Shown piece after piece: positions 10,401 through 24,028 of a DNA stretch of 64,000 bases. Positions within the stretch are counted from its first letter, which is position 1; every line of letters starts with the position of its first letter. The position numbers and the translations under genes were made by a program. The DNA comes from Hermodice carunculata (lineage: Eukaryota; Annelida; Polychaeta; Eunicida; Amphinomidae). Under the pieces are notes generated by a model. It made no database searches. It saw only the letters and a list, made by a program, of their open reading frames with translations, and was not told the origin of the DNA. Location of the stretch: contig OZ026613.1 in NCBI GenBank assembly GCA_964020975.1, positions 60,331,668 to 60,395,667 of the forward strand, given 5' to 3'.

Positions 10401-13400
10401 TTGGCAGGAGGAGGTGTTCACTGTAACTAAGATCCCTCGCTGCCTACTAGGCCGCAGCAAGGAACTTGACAGGATGGACAGCAGATTAATGGCCCGAGTG
10501 AGCTGCCATGATAAAAGTATAAATTTGAGAAGGCGAAACGCTTACAGTTATTCATTAAGTTTTAAAACACACACGATGTAAAACATATTCAGAAAATTTC
10601 GTTCATATGTTTGACAAAAAAGTGCTATTTGCAACTGGTACAAGCGCCCTCATCAAGGCAGGGCTGTAGCCCCGTTGTCTAGCACCTAAAGGGACCAGAG
10701 AAGGTCTGCAGTTAATAAAGTTAAACATAATTACGTCATATAAGTAAATGAGCCCTGCCTTGTATATCCTCTATCAACATTGTTTTTTTTCGATACCAAT
10801 ATTTACTCCAGCTTTCATTAGATTTCAAAGTTTTGTTCATGACTTTCATATTTTCCAAAATAGATCCCTCTGTCCCTGGTCTATGATTACCAGTAATATT
10901 TACCTGTTTTTATTGTGATCATATAGAACCAACTTTCTCTGATTTTTTGTTTTGTCATTAGCACCGCTCAAAACAGTTTCAATTATGCTTATTAAGAGAC
11001 TAATACTGTCCGGCTGCCATTAGAAATTTGTCTCATGGACCAAAGCAAGCAACCTTGATGAGTCTCAGGGAATAGTGCCATTCACTTGGTTAATGTATTG
11101 ATACAGCAGACAGTTAACGACCTATTAACTATTATCTGGGACCGATGGGATACCATGAACTCCGAATAATTTCCGTACTGATGGATAATGCAATCAAAGG
11201 CTCCTGGTGAGGTGTCCTTTAATAAAATGTGTAACTCTGCTGAAAGTATGAACCTGGTCCGTGGCGTGACCTACCTTTTATATTCATGACCTACGTAAAT
11301 TCGAAGTAAACCAAACAAAACAATAAATTTCAGAAAAAATCTAGGCAGAACATAATACTATGATGTAAACATGATACACAACACAACAGTAGGACAAAAG
11401 AAAATTGCTTGAACTCCGTGGTCGGCCATCGCGGTCTCTATCAACCCGTCATTTAACCATGATGACACAGTAGCCTCAAAGGTAAATTATCACGATTTTA
11501 ATTGAAAACTGAAATGTTATTGCTTAAACTTGTTCTATTGATTGTGTGTGGTCTGGATGTTTACTGTCACAATGGTGTCATTATTTTAAATACACGTCAC
11601 ATAGGCTGATTTGTCAAAATTGTAAAACCTGCCTGGAGTGGTTACTATGCCATTAGTGCGATACGGATGGCAGGCTTCAGGTCAGACCTTTTGACCATAT
11701 ATATGACACTTACGTGTAGGATAACCATAACCTTTGCTATACTGATATAATATGCCTAGTATTAACACCCTAATACCCCCATTCTCAGCCCGTTTTTCAT
11801 GCGAAAATGTTCCCACTTGGGTTTTCATCGGCTTTAATTGCAAGCACACTTTTCCCGAAATGTCATTTTTTTTCAACTTTTCATAATCTTTGACTGTTGT
11901 GGATAGCTTGGCACACAGCACAACGTTTTCTCGCTTACACTGTATCAAGCAATTGAAAAGCCAAATCACACCCTCTGCAATAAAAATCATGTAGTGGTGA
12001 TGATTTTTTTTTGTTATTTTAGCGTCTTAGAAGAATTGTTTGTCCTGCAAGTTTCCTATGCATTAGAGAAATAAACTTGTGGTGAAGAACTCCTGGTTTG
12101 TTCGTCCTGACTGTGACCTACCCTTTACAGTGAACATAATTGTACCCAAAGCCCCCAACTTTAACAAGCAATTCGCATGGTCTTGAGCCTTGTACTTAGT
12201 CTGGGTTAGCATTTTTCGTTTGAATTAAAACTAACACTGAATACTTTGAAAGTCAGGGTCACATGGAAAACGAATACATTACTTTCTCAGCGATATATTT
12301 CTATATTATCACTCACCATATCTTGCACGGCTCAGAATGAGAAACACCCTTCTGAATGATGGCATGCAAAATTGTATTCTGGTAGAGAGCGCATTATTTT
12401 CTGGTACAAGAGCCCTGAAGCAGCGACAGGATGATCTAATGACTTGCCAATTTAATAGCAAGCAGAGAAAGGGACTGTTCGAAATCATTACAAAACTGTG
12501 TGCAACTGGAGCTTTCTGTACGACTACTTTTATTTGGAGATGATATACACAATTACGACTGGAATTTGTCTTTGTTTAGTAAGGCGGTAATAGATACACT
12601 TTAGACGAAACATTTAGGTATTCAAATTTCCAGACGTAACTACCGTATATCAGTTTGCCAAGTTTGCTTGTTTTTAATCACCCTACCTACACCCTGCTGA
12701 ATACGTACAGCATTTTTTCCCAGGAAGCTGCTCGAGGGTTGACATTTATTTACAGTCACAATCACACAATTTACAGTTGTATGTTTATCTCATTTCATTG
12801 TGTGTTACCGTATATTTCATGACCCATTGTGATTATTCAAAGCATATATGCATAAGGAAGCAGAATTTTCTTTTCTTTGCTTCTTTTCTAAACTTTTTTT
12901 TTTTGCATTTGAGAGTATAATGTGTTTAAATGAAAAAAAATCGCTCACTGTTAAAATGAGACATATCAGCTTTATATACATGGATGTTTTATATGCGTCA
13001 TGTTCGTTGAGGAAATGAGAGTACGGACGCCGGCGAGCCTTTTTATATACTCTGTGAGCGGTTGTGATCGGAGACATCTAGTTTTGCTGGAATAGCAATG
13101 GCGCTATAGTCTAGGTATCATATCTGGACTCAGGCAAGAGTGCAAAGTAAAGTACACTTTCTGAGACCAACCTATAGAAGCGAGTTAGTAGTAACCTGTG
13201 CGCCTCCAAATGTAATTTAGTTTTTTGTGTTTAACAGTACTATGGTTTCATTTGGCAGCACAAGTTGGAGGATAATGGGCATGCTGGTTGGAGTCAGTTT
13301 GCTTACTGTGTTTGAATTGATCGATTTGGCCGTATGTCGTCATTTCTTGGGTAGCACAAGAGCATATGAGAAAGAACGTATGCAGGACAAAACACAACAG

Positions 13401-15340
13401 AAAAGCTGTGAAAAAATGGAAGTTATTGAGGTCCATAATGGTTAGAAAGGATGATAGAAAATGACCTTGGTGGCTCCATTTCGGGATCACCGAGTCCAGT
13501 GTATTAACTCAAATATACATATTATACCAGTGGAAACATTCTCTTTGACCTATTACTTGGGTCAATGTTTTGGGTGACCCGTAACAGTGACAAGAGAAAT
13601 AATAATGGTGGTATCATTTCATAATGATACGAGATTAAAATGTTGCAATTACCAGGAGAACGATACCACATTGGCGGTATAATTGGATCATGAGTCTATG
13701 TATGCCAATGTGCACTCCAAACCAATTGTATTTTTGTAAGACATATTGGCCAACACTGGCCTCCTATTGTCAACAGAACAATTACTTACTTACTGTGTAT
13801 TCAGACAATCAAAACAAAAATTTTGCCACAGATATCGCGTATTGAGCATCTGTGTTTCAATATTGGTATCAGCAAGGTACACTGAGATAGTGTGTCATAA
13901 ACATTTTCTATTTGACAGACACTAAACCATGGTTATATTCTTAAATGACTGCATGATTGCACATAACTGTGCATGTGTTATCCCCCACGGTAATGGTGCT
14001 GTGTGGTATTTGAGATATGGATGCATTCAGCAGATTGCTCTCAATTTATGTTATCAAACAACCAGTGCAAGTTATTTATATATCGCCAGGACGACCACTA
14101 TTTCCACGTTATCAAAAATAGTAATAAAGCAATTCAAAATAGCTTGGAGACTATGGTGAAAGAGCCAGACGGCGTTCTTAAAATCTTGGTGCTGATCCTC
14201 GTCAATAGGGAACCAGGGAAGCTGCCGATTCAGTTCCACAGCGATGTGGCAATTCCATAGCTGAACATGACAGAATCTTTTTCTCATCATTCTCGCTTAG
14301 TAGCTACTTATGTTGCCAACGGGACAGCAGTGAATTATGTTTTTTTTTCCGAGACAAGAACAATAAATCAATGGAACCAAATATGATTGCAAAGGAATCA
14401 ATTATAATGTAGAAAGACAAACGAGATGATTGGACGGACAAAATATGCTGTCGGTGAAAATGTTTGCTGTCGTGAATATGACGTCATTTTTGGACAGGGG
14501 CACAACTTATCCTTCAACTTTGAACACTTTTGGAGAAGGCTTCCATTTTGTTTAACACGAGTCCAATTTGGTTTGGAACTTTCACATTTTATCGTTCATG
14601 ACAAGTAGCCATCTGCGGCATGAGGCATTCATAAGGAAAACCATTTGACACTTGCAAAGTATTTTATCGATACAGTTTATAATCATTTGTAACCTTGATG
14701 ATAAAACCGAGCACTTAAAACATTATTTTATTGCCAGCCAATATACTAAGTGCGTAAACATCAATATTGGAAGAACTGTATTATATGCAAAACGACATAA
14801 CACCAGTAAGTACAAGTAGTATGATCACCTTGAAATGAAGGATGTACGACAGGTCTATTTTTGCATGGGGAAACTGATGCCTACTTTATCCAATAACAAC
14901 GAAGCTCCAAAGTTGTCCCCTAAATCATACCTGTAGGTTCGAACAAGCACTTCAACAAAAGGGCGATGAATGAGAAAGGGTTACAATAAACTTCATTTAA
15001 TACTTGAACAGTAAAAATCCAAGTTTAGTCTTTAAACTAACAGTTTGAATGTAAAAAGTAGCATTGTAAACTGTTAAAGCATATGCACATTCACATAAAT
15101 GACTTTATTGACAAAATGTCTATTTGCTAGTTAATCTCTGTCCAAAACGGAAAAAAACAAAATGTTTTTAATCTTCTTTTTTATTTTGAGTGACGATTTT
15201 GACCCCTTCTTTTATACTTTCAGTAACAATTTAAACCACTAAGTTTATAAAAAAAATAAGTAATTCAACCTAAATGTGCCATAAAGCTCCCAACTTTTTG
15301 AGGGGAGTGGTGAACCGTAAAAAACAAGCGTAGATTCAAT
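7486..15340. other. long stretch with no recognisable gene
   Basis: About 7.8 kb of AT-rich sequence. The longest open readings (for example 9283-9660 and 12817-13077) have no family resemblance, no splice-site support and random-looking composition. Short stretches such as 7790-7850 share the phrase TTCAAACTTGGT plus TGTACCTT with 4415-4442, so a dispersed non-coding repeat probably contributes. One TGACGTCA palindrome lies at 14479. I see no RNA gene. Confidence 0.6.
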
Positions 15341-15384
15341 CTCATCAGCGCAGCCACCTTGAACGTGCACATGGGCTTTGGTTC

Positions 15385-15565
15385 ATTTTGCCTATTAGTA
15401 GAGCAGCAAGGTGGCAAAAAGAGCGTAAGTTATCGAGTAGGTGAGGCCGGCAATTCAACAGCTGTCATCATATATGGAATTTATCCTGAGGCTCTGGAAA
15501 TCATGAAACCGGGTGATGACATGTTTAAATGCTGGTGCGTTTCACACAAGAGGCCATTTCCTTAG
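15385..15565 (+). repeat. diverged inverted repeat, left copy
   Basis: This segment, which can be read VEQQGGKKSVSYRVGEAGNS and then TAVIIYG...PGDDMFKCWC, has an inverted relative at 17225-17390 that reads VEQQGGNIGAGKLTVVII...NPADDIFCGWC on the minus strand. The nucleotide match is around 70 percent with one gap of roughly 25 bases. A shorter echo of its right end occurs near 15880-15925. Retention of a similar peptide in both copies hints at an old coding element. I do not recognise the family. Confidence 0.5.
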
Positions 15566-16227
15566 ATGGCTACCAATACAATATCAGTTGACATAAAGTC
15601 AGAAACAACGGTCGCAGGATACCGAATATGGCATCTTTTAGTAGGATTGTGGACAAAACGAATCTAATGAATCTTTGTAAAGTCAATTGCGAGGAAGTTT
15701 TTGACGATTCAAGATTACGATTGGTAAAATTATCTTTTTAATCCCGGAAAATGGTCAAGAAAAATGCCTGTTGTCATTTTTTTTATTCGTACCAAACATA
15801 TTATCGTCATCTTAAATAAAATTTATCTCTAGGATCTGGAGATTCTGGACCCACATGATAACTGTTTTTAAAGTTAGTATGTTTCACAAAAGAAGCCATT
15901 TGCAAGATGGCTTTCTGTAAAGCAATAATTGGCATAAATGAAAAATGATAGGTCGAAGGACATCGGGGGATTGATATTGCCAAAATGATAAGACTGAGAT
16001 GTCATAATGTGTGATATTGATCCCTGGTTTCTTCAAACAGGATGGCACTTTTGATTAATAAAATTTTAATGTCTGTCCAATAATGTGGTCTAGAACACTG
16101 TTGTATTCATATCTGTATTAATGTCAAAATTTTTATTTGAGTATGACAATGATTATTAGATATGTACTAGAAGGTTACAGTGCTTTACCTTTGAATGAAT
16201 GTGGGTATAATTCAAGTCACTTTGACT

Positions 16228-16375
16228 TCAGGTGCCCTTGGTATGGCTCAGAGTGCAGTTGTCTTGCAAATAAATAGCTATGTACAGCAGCATGCTTTTG
16301 TGAGGCAGCGTGCAATAGTGATTCATGCGAATCTTCTGTTTGTGCCAATCCATTCACACTTGAATTACAGTCCCG
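16228..16375 (+). pseudogene. cysteine-rich CXC-like remnant, unidentified
   Basis: One plus-strand frame reads RCPWYGSECSCLANK, a stop, then LCTAACFCEAACNSD and SCESSVCANPF. Ten cysteines with C-x-C spacings resemble the zinc-binding CXC (tesmin-like) repeats seen in several invertebrate transposon-associated proteins. An acidic patch SDSDDEQD follows in an adjacent frame. The frame is interrupted by a TAG and ends soon after. With no flanking domain I cannot assign it to a gene, and chance cysteine richness cannot be excluded. Confidence 0.3.
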
Positions 16376-17224
16376 TTAGTGACTCTGATGATGAGCAGGA
16401 TGTCTCTAAAGATCATGGTCATTCCAAATTTACTATAAACTGAACCAGAAAAGCACACATCATCACAAAATGGCTTCATTTTCCGCAAATGTACCCACTA
16501 TATTCTCAAGGTCAGCATCCACAATCTAACCAAAATGCTGATCTATATATGTATGAGTGAAACAAGATTTTTATCAAAGTTCAGATGCATGTGCAGGAAT
16601 TCGCTTTGAGGTACTACCAGCTTCTGTAAGTTTTTGTCTCAAGTCAAGTGATGCTTTCCTTCATGTCATACTCTGGTAATCGTGATCATTTTGATGATGT
16701 TGGTAGCTATTTATTGCAGGTTAACCTTCATCAAACTAAATTTTGACATTGCTTATTTGATGGCTCATGATTTTTGATCATAGGTGCTTCTTGTTTATGA
16801 GGTACTTAGCCACAGTGTCTGTTACATCAATAAGTTAAAGTCCGCCATCTTGAAAAATTATATTTCTGTTTCCTTCACAATAATGATACTATATCTATTG
16901 ACCTCATCCGCCCCAAAACATGGGATTTTATGCTTTTTTAGCTTCCTGTGTCACATAGTGTTGGAGATATTGCATTTTCGTCTAGTACAGAAAAAACATG
17001 ACCCATATTCATAAATTGCAAAACCAACAATGACAGCAAAGAGATCCCAGCGTTACCAAAGCATCAACATTCATCTTGTAATACCAATATGAAGAAACAA
17101 ATTTCACTCCTGACTTGAGACAGACAGTCATCCATAAAAGGGAACTGGTGGTTTTAAACCGGTCCTCTCAACCTTTGAAATATTCTTTATTAACTACAGA
17201 CTATAGTGTTTACAAAATATCCAC

Positions 17225-17390
17225 CATCTTAGAAAATGGCTTCTGGCGCTGTTCGCACCAACCGCAGAAGATGTCATCAGCCGGATTCATGTTTCTGACA
17301 TCCAAATGAACAATTCTAGGTATGATGACAACTGTTAATTTTCCGGCCCCGATGTTCCCTCCTTGCTGCTCTACAATATGATAAACAAGA
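17225..17390 (-). repeat. diverged inverted repeat, right copy
   Basis: Minus-strand partner of the repeat at 15385-15565. It shares GTAGAGCAGCAAGG, GTCATCAT, GATGACAT and TGGTGCG blocks in the same order. The pair is about 1.7 kb apart, too diverged for a recent foldback element, so two independent insertions of one dispersed family are as likely as a single inverted structure. Confidence 0.5.
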
Positions 17391-19099
17391 ACACTCTTAG
17401 GACGAGCATTGAAGAGGGCGTCGGGGTGGTTAGTTGAACTTTCTTCAGGGTGACCTTGTTCAGAAGTACAAGGTCATAGAGGTGATGGTGGCAACAATAC
17501 ATCTGTTTCACATAGCCCCAATGCTAAACGAAACTGGCCACATCCTCAGCATTCTCCTCAGGTTCGCCATTACACACACAGGCGGAAAACCGCGTGCCAA
17601 ATGCATATTGCTTGATGTAGCATAACATGAGTACATATTCTACAAATTACATGGTGTCAGTGTATACGTATCAATGCTTTTTCTTTAATCATCATACATG
17701 AGAAAGACTACATAATACATATTTTTAAAATGCCTTGTAAATTACTACAACTTTGTCACCAGTATACGTTAGCTTTTATTTACTGGCAGTTAGTGGCTTG
17801 CTGTAACTGACACTACATCACCATAGCCTGTTTTGATATACAAACATTATGCTGCAAGCTATCAATGAGAATAATACAGCATATTGCCTGTGCAAATGTG
17901 AGCACAGCTGAGCACCAAAACGCTCATAATATTTCTTTAGGTACGCATCCTCTTGTGTGTCAAAGCATGCTTTTGTCACCAACCCTAGCACTGGAGGAGA
18001 AAATGGCAAAAGTACATTAGGGTCTGATTTTGGCTCAAGGTCAGATTTTCAAGTTGACATCCGAGGCCAAAACTAATGAAGAGGGAAAAAAGCAGGCTTC
18101 CGACTTACGGAAGGCATACATGATGGACAAATGGACAAAGTAAACAAACTCATTTTTCCGCAGAAAAATGAAATAATAAAGAAGACTAAAGCTGTAGTTC
18201 AGAAAGAGAAGCATGAATTGAAAACACAGAACACTGAAACAACATGATACAGATTCGAGAAAGAAAATGGTGAGCTGAAACAGACACCAACAGATAAAGA
18301 AGAGATTAACTTCTTCCGAAACACAATCAATAGCCTCGGGACACAGCCTGCATTTCAAAACACAGCACAGGCAAAAATGCCCAATCTCTCCCCGCCTCCA
18401 CATGATACAACCAAGACAGCGACCAAACCCTTCCAGTAGAAGTCATGGCAGGAAGAAAGAATTAAGTACATTGCTCAGTCTGCCACCACCACCAACACAT
18501 GGGGCAACCAGAACATCGTCTGAATCAAGCAGTAGCAGTCATAGTTAGGAGCATGCATCAGGTAGCCTTATTCCTGCTGTACAGAAGGTACCAGTTGTAC
18601 TTTACCATGGTGCACATAAATCTAATGAACCTAAGCAAAACCCATGGGGCTTAATGCAAATTCAATGGAGTCGGTTGAACATATCAAAAATAAAGTTCAA
18701 ACACTAACAACATGTGCATATTCCCTCTACCCGTCAAACAAGATTCTCATGTCAGGCCTTGTGTGTAACTCACGTCTACCTGCAGCTATATAGAGGCGCT
18801 CCTATGCACTGAACGAATTGGTTCATCTGCTCTGTATCAGAAATACCCAACCTGCATTTATGGACAACACAGACTTGTATCTCCGTGAAGACAATCTTTA
18901 CCTGACAGAGACAGCTAGGAACAATCTTGTTCGAAAAGTTGCGGAAAGACTGAAATTATCTCAACCTGGCTTTTTCCCAAGCCTCTCACCGTATGTAGTA
19001 CAGAAGCGCCTGTTTTTTTCCTGGTGTATCATGTACCACTTAGAACATTTGTGGAATAAGCTCAAAGTTAGAGGACAATGATACACAAAAACTGGTTTT

Positions 19100-19790
19100 T
19101 AAGCATGACATTATTGGGGTGCTAGAAACTATGAAAGGTGAAGAGTATGACCTGTTTATTCTTACCCATACGTTTTTCTAATTTGCCTGCAAAGTTCAGG
19201 AATAAAGGTCGTTTCTAATCAGGAACTGGTTGCATGGATTAAATTTAATTGCACATTTTTTAACTTTGACTGCCACATTTACATGAGATGTGTCTACCTA
19301 CCTCCAGATGGTTCCACATACATTGCTGCCAGTGGGAATTATTTTGACATTCCTAAGAGTGAAATAACAAAATTCTCAACCAGTGGTAACATTTTATTGT
19401 GTGGCGATTTAAATGCATGAACTGGTACTCATAATGATTTTTTTTTCTGCTGTACCTGGTATAGACATATATGTATCTTTAGATTTGTTAATATTCCTGT
19501 GTTTGATTGTGAAAACTGTGTGAAATTCACCCCCCCTGGTTTTCATTAGATAAAACTCAGCCAAACAGATATGGTAAAGAGTAATTTAAACTGTGCAAGG
19601 CTGCCAAAATACTAACTTGTAATGGCCGCGTTGGTAAGGACAAATGTTTGGGTAAATTTACCTGCTACACAGCCCATGGTCAAAGTATGGTTGACTATTA
19701 GCTGTCAAGCAATTCATGTGTACATCTTATTTAAGATTTTGAGGTTGAATCTCTCCAAGGTGAATCTGACCACTGCCCTACAGTATTTAG
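19100..19790 (+). pseudogene. LINE E ORF2, APE-type endonuclease part
   Basis: Recognisable blocks of an apurinic-type endonuclease occur in the right order. DIIGVLETMKGEEYDLFI is near 19108 (the family has an acidic residue in this segment). YMRCVYLPPDGSTY is near 19280. GNILLCGDLNA is near 19388, with the catalytic GD.NA, followed directly by a stop. GESDHCPTVF is near 19760, carrying the SDH triad. In a working LINE this domain nicks target DNA to prime reverse transcription. At least three frame changes and several stops separate the blocks, so the gene is dead. Confidence 0.65.
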
Positions 19791-20039
19791 TCTGAATGTA
19801 AATTGTAAGCGATCCACACGAGTCACAGGGAGGCTATAGTAAGCTCTATTATAAGTGGGATGCTACCCACCTATCAAAATACTTGGAAAATATAGCCTCC
19901 GATACAGCATGCACTAAACTTTCAGAATTTATCGCTCTGATTACTTGTGACACTATGGTTGAGGAAGCCTGCAATGGCTTTTATAAATACATAGTACATA
20001 GCAGTTGCTTCTGACACATGTAAAATTTGCAGTACAAAC

Positions 20040-22330
20040 GTATTTCCATCTAATCGATGGTTCGATGAGGTGTGTAAGGAACTAAAATCCAAATTTCATA
20101 GTTTTGCTAAAAGAAACGATCTGTCTATCCCTGGTAAACTAGTGTAGTTCAATGTATTGCAGAAAGAGTACAAAAGGGTCGTACGGAAAAAGCGAAAAAA
20201 ACACTTATGATAATAGACAAAGACGTAAGAACATGATATCCAACAATCTTTATAACTTTTGGTGCTTCCTTAGAGGTTTCGCTCAAATCGTGATCTAGGT
20301 TTATTGTAAAACTGCTTCACCTTTGCATATTGACTTTTTTGCTATACTTTTTAAAAGTGACCTTAAATACATAGGCGTGGATGATTTACATAATGTTGAG
20401 AATAATGACAAATACAGATAATACAAAGTATTCTTAATGACCCTATTACTGAAGATGGGCTTAAGTGGCATCTTTAGTTAAAAACCATAAATCCTCTAGA
20501 ATTGATGGTATTCCAGCAGAATTTCTGAAATAAGCTGAAACTCTCTTAACTCAACCCCGTTTATGTCAGTATAACTATATGCTAAAATGTCGGGACTGTG
20601 TCGACCTCATAAAAACGTTGACAGAGCAGACCCAGTAAACTACAGAAAAATCACAATTTTCTTTGAAGCTGTACTGAATAACAGACTTCAGCTTAAGACT
20701 GACATGTTTAAAGATGATGTGGTGTTTCAGTCTGGCTTTTGTAAAAACAGAAAAACGATTGAAAATGTCTTTATTCGTGCGACCATCATGAAAAGCAGAA
20801 TTTTTAGGACAACCATTGATTGTATGCCTTGTAGATTTCACCAAAGCCTTTGATTTTGTTATGCGGGATGATTTAGTGTACAATCTCAGAAGGAAAGGTG
20901 TTTCAGCTGACTTCTTAAATATCTTAAATATATGTTTTTAAACTCCATAAATTAAAGTGGCAAGGTCTTCTAAGCAACAGTTTCCTGTGCCCTAATGGTT
21001 TCTTGCAAGGGGGGGGGGGAGTTATAAGTCCCAAACCTTTCAATGAGCAACTCTCAGATATTTGAAACTCTTTCAATAGTAAGGCTGGTGTGTAGCTGGA
21101 TGAACTATTGTTCTACTACCTCCTTTATGCAGACGATTTGGTTCGGTTTTCTGAAACAGAGATTACTCTTCAAACACAAAAAATGTTAAAACAATACCAA
21201 CAACAACAAGAAAAAAAAAAAGGCATCTCATACTCAGCTTATCTAAAACAAAAATGAAGGTTTTCAACATAAGTAATCATATTCCACGTATTAATTTTAT
21301 GAATGAATTGCTTAGTTTCACAGTTCAAGTACTTGGGGGATCATATTTGATTCACATAAAAGGCAAATCATGCATTCCACCACTTCACACTTGGCTGACC
21401 AAAAAACCGATGTCTGTTTTGTAGTGTGAAAATGTACTATGGGTCACTGGGCAAGCCTTCCCAAAATTGTTTATTTAAACTATCTGGTACCCAGATACTC
21501 CATATCCTGGAATATGTGTATGAGCTATGGTCCTCTGTAAGAAACCTATGATATTGTTGGTGTACAGTTGGATTTTCTAGAAGGATTGTTTGGTGTTAGA
21601 ACCCAGACACCCACATTGGGTGTCTATTTGGATACAGGTAGATTTATATTCCCACTAGGGCAGCAAGTAAGATAAGTAAAATACTGGTTATACATCCTAC
21701 AACTACCAACTGATCATGCCTTCAAGGCAGCCTAAAATACTTTTTTTGAAAAAGCTCATTGCTGGTCTAAAAAATGATGCTCAAGATTACCCAGTATTCT
21801 CTCTGAATGCAAACATGATGTGCACTGGCACAATCAGACAGTGGAAGATGTATATGCCTTTATGAAAATGTTAAAAGAAAAGCTGTATGGTAGCTATATG
21901 AATGATTGTGAGTCCAAACTCCGTTTGCTTGACAATGCCAAACAACTAAGACTGTATAAAGATTTTAAACATGAATCCTGTTTGCAACCCTACTTACTGA
22001 CTGTAGCAGATGTCACATATATCCAATGTATTGCTGGCTTTAGATGACACTCACACAATCTTAACATTGAACTTGGTCGTCACACAAAGCCTCAAACACC
22101 TTGAGTGGCCCGTGTTTGTATGAAATGGAATTTGGGAGTCGTTGATAATGAATCTAATTTTCTACTATTATGTCCGGTGTTTACTGCTGAAAGATCTTAA
22201 TTGTTTTTGGGAAATCCACTTGAGTTTTTCTGGTCTCTCCGATCTTAATATGCATGAAAGGTTTATCTCGGTCATGTCCAGTAGACTTCCGGATGTGATT
22301 ACCCAGCTGGTCAAATTTCTACACAAATGT
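20040..22330 (+). pseudogene. LINE E ORF2, reverse transcriptase and C-terminal part
   Basis: The fingers region reads WFDEVCKELKSKFHSF near 20060 and SRIDGIPAEFL near 20498 (family pattern K..G.DGIPAEFLK). Palm motif A is LVDFTKAFDFV near 20828 and motif C is LLYADDLV near 21120, so the catalytic aspartates are present. A poly-A-like tract at 21207-21220 disrupts what follows. The C-terminal part at 21820-22330 reads KLRLLDNAKQLRLYKDF and later NLNIELGRHTKPQTP and NFLLLCPVFTAERS, the zinc-knuckle-like tail common in this group. Many breaks. Confidence 0.68.
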
Positions 22331-22369
22331 CTCCCGAGGTAATCTGTACAATACATATACCAGAACCAT

Positions 22370-23439
22370 ACCTTACTGGTATAATTTTGTTGAAATGCAG
22401 GTAGATTCTTTTTGTGCTATTTATCATGTGCATGTACTTTCAATTATAAACGTATTCCAAGAGTTCTAAAACACAGCCAAATCAGCTTATATGAAAATGT
22501 AGTGCTGCCACTCATGTAAATATCATTATTTCTGCAAGCTTTGATGCAGCTGCACATAGTGACAGAAATCTCAGGTACTGATCACTGGGTCTTATTGACT
22601 GATCACTTATTGTTTAAAGATGCTGGTCAACAGATCTTAATGCCTATGCATTTTACACTGAATTATATGTAGAAATTGGTCTCAGACCGTGTATATGTAC
22701 ACTAGCTGTGCACCAGGAATATGCTCAGGGATACATACTCCCAAGCAGTATATTTCTCTGACTCAACTATCAAGGTGGAGGGGATCCCATTCACAGAGCC
22801 TTTATCACGTGCATTTGTGGTGGGCCACAGCAGGGAAACACCGTCAGTACAGGGCAGCAACCAGCCGATTTTCTCTGGAGACTCCTCTGAGCAAACACAA
22901 CAGTACCAGTCAGACTTGATTAATTCATTGAGTGTCATAGATATTGTTCCCCTGTAGGCATGTAGGTGCATCTAACAGTGAACGATCATGTCTGGAAGTA
23001 GGAATTCATAGAGTTTGCTGACCTGTTGTCACAAACAGCCGAGCAGTACAGGTAGGGCAGTTCTTGTCTTCATGCATGCATCGTACTCCTTTTGAGGGTA
23101 ATTTCCTTGCGATGGCCTGCAATAACAGAACAGAAATCGGCTTTTGCCGTACTTCCTTTCCAGATTTGATATGTTCACCCTCAGGCTGAGTGGAAAATAT
23201 TGGTGACGACGAGGGCAACGTTAATACATTTGGTTTAATGAGGATATGGAGTTTGTAACATAGATAGATGTAGGTATGGAAATTGATAAAGCAAAACTAA
23301 ATAAACATACAGAATACGTTCTGTCCCAACAGATAACTTTAGTACATAGGCCATTGCATTAGATAAAAACCATTTTACCATTACATATCATGCAAACCAT
23401 TCACAGAATTTAGCACTTTTATCAATTAGTTTATTGACA
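22370..23439. other. gene-less stretch, possible element debris
   Basis: Several 60-90 residue open readings overlap at 22690-22970 and 23006-23218 on both strands, but none shows family motifs or splice support. It lies between a LINE and a DIRS-like scrap and may be further retroelement debris. Confidence 0.4.
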
Positions 23440-23720
23440 AAGTGTTGGAGTTGAAACTGTATACATTATATGGATGACTGCTTTTTCTTTGGGCCGGAAG
23501 GGCAAGGTTCCCACATAAAAGCACAAAAAGTCTTTTCATTGTCTCGACTGTTTGGCATACCAATTGCAGATAAAAAACTTTTTATGTTTAACGTTTTTAG
23601 GGTCAGAAGTTGACACAATGGCCCAACAGGTCAGAATTCCAGCAGACAAGCTAGCTGTGTAAAGAAAGCAGACTACAGAAGGCAAAGAAGAAACACAAGA
23701 TCTCACTAAAGAATCTGCAA
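23440..23720 (+). mobile_element. DIRS-like RT palm remnant (fossil)
   Basis: The plus strand reads YMDDCFFFGPEGQG, then LSRLFGIPIADKKLF, then a segment resembling the family's EVDT...R.P.DK text. This is the catalytic YMDD core and following thumb region of the DIRS/Ngaro reverse transcriptase. No other part of the element is recognisable around it. It is a short broken scrap, independent of the copy at the start of the window. Confidence 0.6.
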
Positions 23721-23919
23721 AGCTTTTTTTTTAGGCTATTTTACTTTTTTTGTACACAGGTATAGAGATGGGTGGGGTGTATCTTCTTGCAGTGGCTTGT
23801 GACCATTTCACCAGAGGCACTGGAGACACGGTACATTGCATAACCCCCCACCCGGTTAGAAGCACAAGCAGACACTGCGATATGATTGCAATTTTCTCAA
23901 GGAGCTTTATGTTATAGTT

Positions 23920-24028
23920 TTTATGTGATTCAGCTAAACATATCAAGGAACATTGCCTTTGGTCGGAATTGACTTGGACTTGTTTCATTAGGACAACGGT
24001 TTGGATATGGTAATGACACTGTCTAATT
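23920..24028 (-). repeat. 109-bp dispersed repeat, minus copy
   Basis: Reverse complement of this segment matches 33310-33418 on the plus strand without gaps, with about eight mismatches by eye (about 93 percent). Flanks are unrelated. Family unknown. Confidence 0.8.

Larger units (their letters stand above)
18050..22370 (+). mobile_element. LINE E: decayed non-LTR retrotransposon
   Basis: A plus-strand non-LTR element can be followed in order through many broken frames. About 18050-18420 is lysine/glutamate-rich, as in an ORF1 coiled coil. About 18860-18970 reads DNLYLTETARNNLVRKVAERL-like text, resembling the end of the SGNH-type ORF1 domain. About 19100-19790 shows endonuclease blocks (YLPPDGSTY, GNILLCGDLNA, GESDHCPTVF). 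About 20050-21310 is reverse transcriptase (LVDFTKAFDFV, LLYADDLV). About 21820-22330 is the C-terminal region. The full element would be about 5 kb; here frame changes occur every few hundred bases and no promoter or clear 3' tail is visible. Clade is uncertain, within the broad CR1/jockey-like group. Confidence 0.75.
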
